Of a DNA stretch of 5,015 nucleotides, positions 1-5,015 are shown piece after piece. How positions within the stretch are numbered: position 1 is the first letter of the stretch; every line of letters starts with the position of its first letter. The position numbers and the translations under genes are program-made. The stretch lies in assembly GCA_937988795.1 (NCBI GenBank), contig CALKHY010000071.1, positions 1 to 5,015 of the forward strand. Direction: 5' to 3'. This DNA is from an uncultured Candidatus Saccharibacteria bacterium (GTDB lineage Bacteria > Patescibacteriota > Saccharimonadia > Saccharimonadales > UBA4665). The notes under the pieces are model-generated. The model saw only the letters and a program-made list of their open reading frames with translations, had not been told where the DNA came from and did not search any database.

Positions 1-804
1 AAGGTGTAAAAGCGCCGCCGCGCCGCTCGGAGCGCGCAGGCCTGCGAGCACCAGGTGGCCGGTGGCTGCAGCCTGGACAGCCAGGTTGGTGGTCTGGCCG
101 TCAGACAGGTTGTCGATCAGGATGATGTTCGCATCTTGTTTAAGTGCTGCCTCAAGTCCTTCGAATACGGTCATGCCGCCAGCCAAGTATGTGTGGTTGA
201 CCCCGGCCATCCGATACTTCACGCCGCGTTCGATAGTGGTTACATTGAGCAGCGGGCTGTTGACATCCTTGAGCAGGCTAAAGAGCGTGGCGGCAACGCC
301 GCTGTGGCGTGGACCGGTCACTACCACCAGGCCGTGCGGGCTTGTTAGAACATTTCTGAGTGCCTTGAGCCCGTCGCCCCAGAATCCAAGTTCGGCAAGG
401 TCTTTCGGGTTGCCGCGCTCTTGGCTAAGGTGTAGTACGGCTTTTTCGCCGCCGTATACCGGCATGGTCGACAGGTGTACGTCAACGGTGCCGTCCTTGA
501 GCTTTACCGTATAGTCGCCTTCCTGCGGCATTTGTGTATCCTGGACGTGAAGTCCGGCGAGTGTCTTGAGTTGGGCAAGCAGCGGTCCGAGCGACGCCCG
601 GGGCAACTTGTGCACGCCGCGGAGCACGCCGTCAATCCGGTAGCGCACCAGCACAAAACGTTCATGCGGCTCGATGTGGATATCGGTCGCACCGCGCCGC
701 ACGCCATGCTCGACAAGCATCTCCAGGGTTTCCACCACCTGCTTGTCGGTGAACTTGTCGGCATTGCCGAGCAGTTTCCCCATCAAGGAATTCTTCGCGT
801 CCAT
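1..804 (-). CDS. GspE/PilB-family secretion/pilus ATPase paralogue, probable pseudo-ATPase (3' end cut by window)
   Basis: The frame is open from ATG at 804-802 to the window edge, giving 268 residues with the C-terminus missing. Family features seen: ATDIHIEPHE (38-48) and RYRIDGVL (74-81) of the N2 domain; LAGL (83-86) and MPQEGDY (91-97); STMPVYGGEKAVLHL (112-126); GLVVVTGP (158-165); and ATGHLVLAGL (247-256). Family members are hexameric cytoplasmic motors for type II secretion or type IV pili. Catalytic motifs are abnormal. Walker A is GPRHSGVA (164-171) instead of GPTGSGKT. The Asp box is TIERGVKY (190-197) instead of TIEDPVEY. The GEIRD segment is DNLSD (231-235). The His box has Arg257 where His is usual. 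Only about 35 residues precede the N2 motif, so the usual N1/MshEN domain is absent. I infer a non-hydrolysing partner or regulator of an active PilB. ATG at 804 is the only plausible start: the frame is closed by a stop at 856-858, with no ATG, GTG or TTG between. It diverges from recA. Confidence 0.88.
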   Translation of the reverse strand, partial: MDAKNSLMGKLLGNADKFTDKQVVETLEMLVEHGVRRGATDIHIEPHERFVLVRYRIDGVLRGVHKLPRASLGPLLAQLKTLAGLHVQDTQMPQEGDYTVKLKDGTVDVHLSTMPVYGGEKAVLHLSQERGNPKDLAELGFWGDGLKALRNVLTSPHGLVVVTGPRHSGVAATLFSLLKDVNSPLLNVTTIERGVKYRMAGVNHTYLAGGMTVFEGLEAALKQDANIILIDNLSDGQTTNLAVQAAATGHLVLAGLRAPSGAAALLHL

Positions 805-813
805 TTCTGCTTC

Positions 814-819
814 ATTATA
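814..819 (-). promoter_or_regulatory. -10 box for the PilB-like gene, near-leaderless
   Basis: The - strand reads TATAAT, a perfect sigma-70-type -10 hexamer, with 9 bases between it and the ATG at 804. A start site at the usual distance would fall 2-4 bases before the start codon, so the mRNA would have almost no leader. No Shine-Dalgarno sequence precedes the ATG, and no convincing -35 hexamer was seen 16-18 bases upstream. Confidence 0.55.
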
Positions 820-879
820 TAACGAAAACCATAAGCGTCGTGCATTTTTGTAGCCTTAACCTTGGCGAAATTGCTGACA

Positions 880-906
880 TTGCCCGCATTGCAAAACTGT
901 TATACT
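880..906 (+). promoter_or_regulatory. recA promoter with extended -10
   Basis: TATACT at 901-906 is preceded by TG one base upstream (898-899), forming an extended -10 element (TGTTATACT). A partial -35, TTGCCC at 880-885, lies 15 bases upstream, which is short; extended -10 promoters need little -35 contact. Transcription would start near 913, giving a leader of about 36 bases before recA. No SOS operator is evident. The promoter is divergent from the one at 814-819. Confidence 0.55.
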
Positions 907-909
907 ATA

Positions 910-930
910 AGCGAAAGTCTGAGAGACGCT
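910..930 (+). promoter_or_regulatory. small inverted repeat in the recA leader
   Basis: GTCT (917-920), loop GAG, AGAC (924-927) form a perfect 4-bp stem. It can be extended by AGC (910-912) with GCT (928-930) across a GAAA bulge. It lies just downstream of the predicted transcription start and 8 bases before the ribosome binding site. It could influence recA translation or mRNA stability, but so short a stem could arise by chance. Confidence 0.2.
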
Positions 931-938
931 GTTAGATT

Positions 939-944
939 GGAGGG
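939..944 (+). promoter_or_regulatory. strong ribosome binding site that sets the recA start
   Basis: GGAGGG ends 4 bases before the ATG at 949. It is the strongest well-placed Shine-Dalgarno sequence in the window. It favours ATG 949 over the in-frame TTG at 862, whose coding extension would run through the predicted recA promoter. Confidence 0.85.
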
Positions 945-948
945 TTAT

Positions 949-1998
<1,050 letters not shown>

Positions 1999-2008
1999 AA
2001 TTGTAAGC

Positions 2009-2587
2009 ATGACCAAACGCGCCACCATTTTGCACGGCACCGGCAATAAGCTCACCGACCATTGGCTACCGTGGGCTAAGCAATTGTTTGAGGGCGCCAG
2101 CTACGAAGTCTTCATGCCGATCTTGCCGGACAATATGTATCCAGACAAAGATAAATACGACAAGTTTCTGCGCGAATCCGGTTGGGACTTTGCAGACAAC
2201 GTGATCGTCGGCTACTCATCCGGCGCAACAACCATCTTGAACTTGCTGATGAGCGACTGGTTCCCGCACGCTAGAGCTGTTGCCCTGGTTGGCGCCTTTC
2301 TCAACGAAAAGCTGGTTAAGTCGGCGTCGTGGTATATTCCCGGCCAATTCGATAATCTGTTCCTGCCAGAGTACAAGCCGGAAGTGATCAAGCAAAAGGC
2401 GGACAGATTTTACTTTATCCACGGCAGCGACGACCCATACTGCGACATAGATGACGCAAAACAGCTCTGCCAGGCATTGGACGGTACGTTTACAACTATC
2501 CCAAACGGGGGACATTTAGGTATTTTAAGCAAAATGACGGCCCTGCCCGCCATGGAACAAGTACTGCGCAGGGGCGGCATCATATGA
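2009..2587 (+). CDS. RBBP9/YdeN-type alpha/beta hydrolase
   Basis: This 192-aa protein has the serine-hydrolase layout of the RBBP9/YdeN (DUF1749-like) group. The first strand ends in an ILHGTG loop (7-12). The nucleophile elbow is GYSSGA (68-73) with Ser70 in the GxSxG pattern. An acidic loop HGSDDP (138-143) supplies the probable catalytic Asp (141 or 142), and GGH (167-169) supplies His169, completing a Ser-Asp-His triad in the right order. No signal peptide or membrane segment is visible, so it is probably cytoplasmic. Substrate is not predictable; family members are mostly orphan esterase-like enzymes. It starts 10 bases after recA and has no ribosome binding site; TAAAAT sits 7 bases before the ATG, so it may be read from recA transcripts or made as a leaderless mRNA. 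The fold is very likely; the biological role is unknown. Confidence 0.85.
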   Translation: MTKRATILHGTGNKLTDHWLPWAKQLFEGASYEVFMPILPDNMYPDKDKYDKFLRESGWDFADNVIVGYSSGATTILNLLMSDWFPHARAVALVGAFLNEKLVKSASWYIPGQFDNLFLPEYKPEVIKQKADRFYFIHGSDDPYCDIDDAKQLCQALDGTFTTIPNGGHLGILSKMTALPAMEQVLRRGGII

Positions 2588-2652
2588 ACACCTCGAACAA
2601 CCCTTCCGAGACAAGGAAGAAAAAATAAAAAACGCGTGTGGAGAAAGTAAAG

Positions 2653-2658
2653 TAAAAT
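2653..2658 (+). promoter_or_regulatory. possible -10 box, leaderless start of the S51-like gene
   Basis: TAAAAT lies 6 bases before the ATG at 2665, so a normal start site coincides with the A of the ATG. The nearest GGAG (2640-2643) is 21 bases upstream, too far to act as a ribosome binding site. No -35 hexamer is seen. The 77-base gap (2588-2664) is AT-rich and otherwise holds only a weak 5-bp hairpin at 2603-2619. Confidence 0.45.
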
Positions 2659-2664
2659 AGCAAT

Positions 2665-3252
2665 ATGAAGCGATTAATTTTGATGGGTGGCCGGCCATGG
2701 TTTGGCGAGGATGGCGGCAAAAGGTTTGTCGATACCCTGTTCCGTTATTATCCCAAAGAGGTAAAATTGGCATTTTGCATTTTTGCACAGCCCGAAAGCG
2801 ACTGGGAAGAAACGCGCGCCGTAAATATGAACATGTTTGATAAGTTTAAGGGTGGGCGGCATGTTGAATGTCAAACCATGACCGATGAGAATTTTGCTGA
2901 GATCTCGGCTTGGTCTGACATTATTTACATTCCGGGCGGCAGCACCGACACGCTTGCCGCCAGGCTGCGTAAACACGGCAACATTGCTGCGTTGTGGGAC
3001 GGGAAAATGATTGCCGGTTCTAGTGCAGGTGCCAACTTCATGTGTGAAGGTTTCATTTATCTGGATAAGAAGACGTATAACCGCGGCCTTGGCTGGGTAA
3101 AAGCTACAAGCATTCCGCACTGGCGGTCGAACTACAACAATTACACCGATGAGGATTGGGACTCGCTGGAGCAGCAGGCGCTCTCCGAAGCGCCCGGCAC
3201 CCCGGTGCTCTGCATCCCGGAAAGTGAATTCGTGGAGTTTACGGTAGCGTGA
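2665..3252 (+). CDS. Peptidase S51 (dipeptidase E)-like protein
   Basis: This 195-aa protein matches the class I glutamine amidotransferase-like fold of peptidase S51 (PepE, cyanophycinase). It has an N-terminal strand LILMGGR (4-10), the core strand and glycine turn IYIPGGSTDTL (87-97), and the nucleophile elbow AGSSAGAN (117-124) with Ser120 as probable nucleophile. His152 in IPHWR (150-154) is the probable triad histidine. PepE of enteric bacteria (229 aa) cleaves Asp-X dipeptides; specificity cannot be assigned here. The protein is shorter than PepE and ends soon after the conserved-looking PESEFVEF segment (185-192), so the C-terminus may be trimmed. No signal peptide is seen, consistent with a cytoplasmic enzyme. 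Its TGA overlaps the next start (GTGA), so translation is probably coupled to the Nudix gene. It may also have its own leaderless promoter at 2653-2658. Confidence 0.87.
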   Translation: MKRLILMGGRPWFGEDGGKRFVDTLFRYYPKEVKLAFCIFAQPESDWEETRAVNMNMFDKFKGGRHVECQTMTDENFAEISAWSDIIYIPGGSTDTLAARLRKHGNIAALWDGKMIAGSSAGANFMCEGFIYLDKKTYNRGLGWVKATSIPHWRSNYNNYTDEDWDSLEQQALSEAPGTPVLCIPESEFVEFTVA

Positions 3253-3794
3253 GCGCGCCAGATACGCAGTCGGTTACAGAGTATCCGCCTGTCGTGATCG
3301 TAAACGAGAACGACGAAGTTGTTGGCGAGGCAGCGCTTGCTGATGCGCGCGCCACGGGCCTTATTTACCGGGTTGTATTCGTGGTCGCAAGAGACTCGGC
3401 CGGCCGGATTTTGCTGCAAAAACGTTCGCAGCACATGCGATTGTACCCGGGCTGCTGGGATGTGTCGGCTGCCGGGCATGTTGACGGCGGCCGTACCTAC
3501 GAGCAGGCGGCTGCACTGGAACTGGCCGAAGAGCTGGGCGTTCACGACGCTGAGCTAAAAGAGATCGCGCACTATTATGCCGATGATCCGCTGTGGGGCG
3601 GCGTCCAGGCTCGCCGTTTCGCAAAAATTTTCGAAATTAAACTGGACGCGCTACCGACTCGCCTCGGGCGCGCAGAGGTGAGCAAGGTGCGCTGGTTTAC
3701 CAAAGAGGAGTTGGCCGAACTGGCGGCGCGGGAACCCGACAAGATGGCCGAGGGTTTGCGCTACGCCGCGCCTTACCTGCTGAACATGCCATGA
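3249..3794 (+). CDS. Nudix hydrolase, YfcD/isopentenyl-diphosphate isomerase-like
   Basis: This 181-aa protein opens with the IVNENDEVVGEA element (17-28) typical of the YfcD/IPP-isomerase-like Nudix branch. It continues with LLQKRS (55-60) and LYPGCWDVSAAGHV (65-78), then a Nudix box at 76-98. The box keeps Gly76 and the metal-binding helix ELAEELGV (91-98; Glu91, Glu94, Glu95). Two usual positions differ: Arg82 replaces the first Glu and Leu90 replaces the Arg of the REUxEE core. The C-terminal motif VSKVRWFTKEEL (144-155) is also typical. Nudix enzymes hydrolyse nucleoside-diphosphate-linked or other pyrophosphate compounds; the substrate is unknown, and mevalonate-pathway isomerase activity is possible but unsupported. 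The start is GTG at 3249, overlapping the upstream TGA, with a GGAG (3234-3237) 11 bases before it; the next ATG would remove conserved sequence. Its own TGA overlaps the recX ATG. Confidence 0.93.
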   Translation: MSAPDTQSVTEYPPVVIVNENDEVVGEAALADARATGLIYRVVFVVARDSAGRILLQKRSQHMRLYPGCWDVSAAGHVDGGRTYEQAAALELAEELGVHDAELKEIAHYYADDPLWGGVQARRFAKIFEIKLDALPTRLGRAEVSKVRWFTKEELAELAAREPDKMAEGLRYAAPYLLNMP

Positions 3795-4387
3795 AGATAA
3801 CCGCAATTACACAACAGGTCAAACGCACTGACCGATACTCGATCTTTGTTGACGGCAAGTATGCGTTTTCGCTGAGCGAGTCCGGCTTGCTTGCCAGTGG
3901 GCTGGCCGTAGGCCAGGAGTTAACGCCGGCTGAGCTTAAGAAGCTCAAAAAAGATGCCGGAATGGACAAAGCGTACTACGACGCGCTTCGCTATGTAGCA
4001 ATGCGGGCGCGCAGCGAATGGGAAATCGAGACGTACCTGCAGCGCAAAGAAGTTGATAAGGACGCGGCCAATGAAATCATCCGGCGGCTCAAGGAGGCTG
4101 GGCTGCTCAGCGATCTGGACTTTGCCCGCGCGTGGGTGTCAAACCGCCGTACGCTCAAGAGTGTGAGCAAACAGCGCCTAAGGCAGGAACTTTTGCAAAA
4201 ACGCGTGCCAGAGGACATTATCGACCAGGTGCTGGCCGAGGACGAAACAGATGAACGCGTGGCGCTTAGAGAGCTCGTTCAAAAGAAACGTCATCGTTAC
4301 CCCGACAAGCAAAAACTCATGGCCTACCTTGCTCGCCAGGGTTTCCGCTACGACGACATCAGGTCGGTTCTCGACGAGGAGTTGTAA
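3791..4387 (+). CDS. recX: Regulatory protein RecX
   Basis: The 198-aa product is RecX, a small all-helical protein that binds RecA filaments and modulates their assembly and ATPase activity. An N-terminal beta segment, YSIFVDGKYAFSLSE (16-30), is followed by family-typical LTPAEL (44-49). Then come tandem three-helix RecX repeats: ALRYVAMRARSEWEIETYL (65-83), a second unit around LKEAGLLSDLDFARAWVSNR (100-119), and a third from about 158 to 197 containing LMAYLARQGFRYDDI (176-190). Length and order are normal for the longer RecX type. The ATG overlaps the Nudix stop (ATGA), and there is no ribosome binding site, so translation is probably coupled. recX often sits directly after recA; here three unrelated small enzymes separate them, but the arrangement still allows co-expression. 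Confidence 0.95.
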   Translation: MKITAITQQVKRTDRYSIFVDGKYAFSLSESGLLASGLAVGQELTPAELKKLKKDAGMDKAYYDALRYVAMRARSEWEIETYLQRKEVDKDAANEIIRRLKEAGLLSDLDFARAWVSNRRTLKSVSKQRLRQELLQKRVPEDIIDQVLAEDETDERVALRELVQKKRHRYPDKQKLMAYLARQGFRYDDIRSVLDEEL

Positions 4388-4396
4388 ATTAAGCAC

Positions 4397-4425
4397 TTGC
4401 TTGATGTTTTGCCGGCCGGTATGAT
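4397..4425 (+). promoter_or_regulatory. promoter after recX, upstream of the first small gene
   Basis: TTGCTT (4397-4402) and TATGAT (4420-4425, one mismatch from TATAAT) are 17 bases apart. The -10 lies 9 bases before the GTG at 4435, implying a leader of only a few bases, as for the PilB-like gene. Two palindromes flank or overlap the -10: CCGGCCGG at 4412-4419 and ATGATCAT at 4421-4428. They could be operator sites. No terminator separates this promoter from recX. Confidence 0.45.
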
Positions 4426-4434
4426 CATCAGTAA

Positions 4435-4722
4435 GTGGAAAAAAGTAATAATTTTTTAATATTTGGCGGGCTGACACCAGATAAATGGAGGGAAATGGTT
4501 AGGCCCCAGCTGCCGGTTTATCCGCCGGACGAAGGACAGCGGCGACAACAGATCATAAATAACACATTAGATGAAATGCGCCGGGATGGGACGTTGGCAG
4601 AATTGTGGCAAAGATATTACCAAAGGACCGGTGCTGCTGCAGTGAGCAACCAGGTTGCTCCACCTGACCTCTCCCAAGGGGCGGGGCTGCGGCCCGACGC
4701 GCCCGAGGTTCCTTTGCGGTAG
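4435..4722 (+). CDS. Small protein of unknown function, paralogous to the next gene
   Basis: I do not recognise this 95-residue product. It starts with a short hydrophobic beta-like stretch NFLIFGG (6-12). A probable amphipathic helix (about 35-60) ends in DGTLAELW (51-58). The tail after residue 65 is rich in Pro, Ala and Gly and probably disordered. There is no signal peptide, membrane segment or cysteine. The GTG at 4435 is chosen because TATGAT lies 9 bases upstream and because the N-terminal stretch is echoed in the downstream gene. The alternative ATG at 4495 has a GGAGGG only 2 bases away, too close for a normal ribosome binding site. The frame, start context and similarity to the gene at 4800 support it as real; nothing indicates its function. 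Confidence 0.6.
   Translation: MEKSNNFLIFGGLTPDKWREMVRPQLPVYPPDEGQRRQQIINNTLDEMRRDGTLAELWQRYYQRTGAAAVSNQVAPPDLSQGAGLRPDAPEVPLR
4644..4660. repeat. perfect 7-bp inverted repeat inside the small gene
   Basis: GAGCAAC (4644-4650) and GTTGCTC (4654-4660) are separated by CAG. The stem can be extended by two pairs (4642-4643 with 4662-4663) across a bulged C at 4661. It lies in the low-complexity tail region of the coding sequence. No T-run follows on the + strand, so it is not an intrinsic terminator. It may be an RNA hairpin, an operator-like dyad, or chance. Confidence 0.35.
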
Positions 4723-4785
4723 TGTCAAATCTATCCTTGTCGTAAGGCTGTTGATAAGCTTACAGATCTGGCCTGCTGTCCGGGT

Positions 4786-4791
4786 TAGTAT
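4786..4791 (+). promoter_or_regulatory. weak -10 box before the second small gene
   Basis: TAGTAT (four of six matches to TATAAT) lies 8 bases before the ATG at 4800, repeating the close -10-to-start spacing seen elsewhere in the window. No -35 is seen at a normal distance; TTGATA at 4751-4756 is too far. The 77-base gap 4723-4799 shows nothing else. Confidence 0.25.
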
Positions 4792-4799
4792 CGTTTGCT

Positions 4800-5015
4800 A
4801 TGGGTGCTAATTTGCATGTATGCTTCGAGGGCGGCGTTGTTGATCTGGGCCACAGCCAGCTGGCGGCCGAGGTGCTTACGCGGGACACAACGTTGCCTGA
4901 CCGTTTGGGCAGGGAACTGATTGCCCGAATGCTCCTGCAAGAGGCCGCAGACGATGGCGTGCTAAAGGAATTGTGGGTACATGCCGGACAGGTTGCCCTC
5001 ATGCAGCAGTACCCG
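4800..5015 (+). CDS. Small protein of unknown function, paralogue of the preceding gene (3' end cut by window)
   Basis: The frame is open from ATG 4800 to the window edge, giving 72 codons so far, and is closed upstream by a stop at 4755-4757 with no other start between. The product begins with a beta-like stretch LHVCFEGGVV (5-14). A probable helix (about 36-60) ends in DDGVLKELW (51-59). Aligned without gaps, residues 38-59 match residues 37-58 of the preceding product at 10 of 22 positions (R, I, L, E, D, G, L, E, L, W), and both share the Gly-Gly after the first strand. It has no signal peptide or membrane segment. I do not recognise the family, and the rest of the protein lies outside the window. 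It is probably a real gene because of the paralogy and the open frame. Confidence 0.6.
   Translation, partial: MGANLHVCFEGGVVDLGHSQLAAEVLTRDTTLPDRLGRELIARMLLQEAADDGVLKELWVHAGQVALMQQYP

Noticed and set aside
55..822. Long + strand open frames (55-348, 62-514, 475-822)
   Set aside because: They are antisense shadows of the PilB-like gene, whose - strand frame gives clear family motifs.
897..912. LexA-like SOS box at the recA promoter
   Set aside because: CTGT is present, but the matching ACAG half is AAGC. No GAAC-N4-GTTC dyad is seen either.
862..948. In-frame TTG start that would lengthen RecA by 29 residues
   Set aside because: The extension crosses the extended -10 promoter and the leader, and does not resemble RecA. 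ATG 949 has GGAGGG at proper spacing.
2603..2619. Intrinsic terminator between the hydrolase and S51-like genes
   Set aside because: The CTTCC/GGAAG stem has only 5 pairs. It is followed by A's, not T's, on the + strand, and no T-run follows it on the - strand.
4552..4620. Resemblance of the DGTLAELW helix to the C-terminal end of amino-acid-binding transporter proteins
   Set aside because: The match is a short helix only; the product is 95 aa with no signal peptide and no binding-domain sequence, so it is probably coincidental.
4760..5002. Antisense frame of 80 codons opposite the second small gene
   Set aside because: The + strand frame at 4800 shows paralogy to the preceding gene; the antisense product shows nothing recognisable.

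Overview
The window looks like a compact, moderately GC-rich bacterial chromosome segment built around recA and recX. Five complete genes lie nose to tail on the + strand (recA, an RBBP9/YdeN-type alpha/beta hydrolase, a peptidase S51-like protein, a Nudix hydrolase, recX). A partial GspE/PilB-family gene diverges from recA on the - strand, and two small unrecognised genes follow recX. TGA ends three well-supported genes, so UGA is an ordinary stop. Small genes, 4-base overlaps, a type IV pilus-type ATPase paralogue and several starts that look leaderless suggest a Candidate Phyla Radiation/Patescibacteria genome, perhaps Saccharibacteria. This placement is inferred from gene style and is only moderately certain; no phylogeny could be run.

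Left part (1-948). The - strand carries the first 268 residues of a secretion/pilus ATPase homologue, cut by the window edge. Its fold signatures are clear, but the Walker A lysine, the catalytic glutamate region, the Asp box and the His box are all altered in one uninterrupted frame. It therefore looks like a non-catalytic (pseudo-ATPase) paralogue. The 144-base gap to recA holds two divergent promoters: a perfect TATAAT close to the - strand start codon, and an extended -10 plus a strong ribosome binding site for recA.

Middle part (949-4387). RecA (349 aa) has every core motif, with an extended N-terminus and no acidic C-terminal tail. Three small enzymes separate it from recX, the gene for its usual regulator. 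The last three genes are joined by overlaps (GTGA, then ATGA), which implies co-translation. The hydrolase and peptidase genes each have a TAAAAT hexamer 6-7 bases before ATG and no ribosome binding site, so they may also be transcribed separately as leaderless mRNAs.

Right part (4388-5015). Two short genes follow, the second cut by the window edge. Their N-terminal halves resemble each other: a beta-like stretch ending in Gly-Gly, then a helix ending in a D-G-x-L-x-E-L-W motif. They appear to be tandem paralogues of an unrecognised small family. No tRNA, rRNA, CRISPR, insertion sequence or convincing intrinsic terminator was seen.
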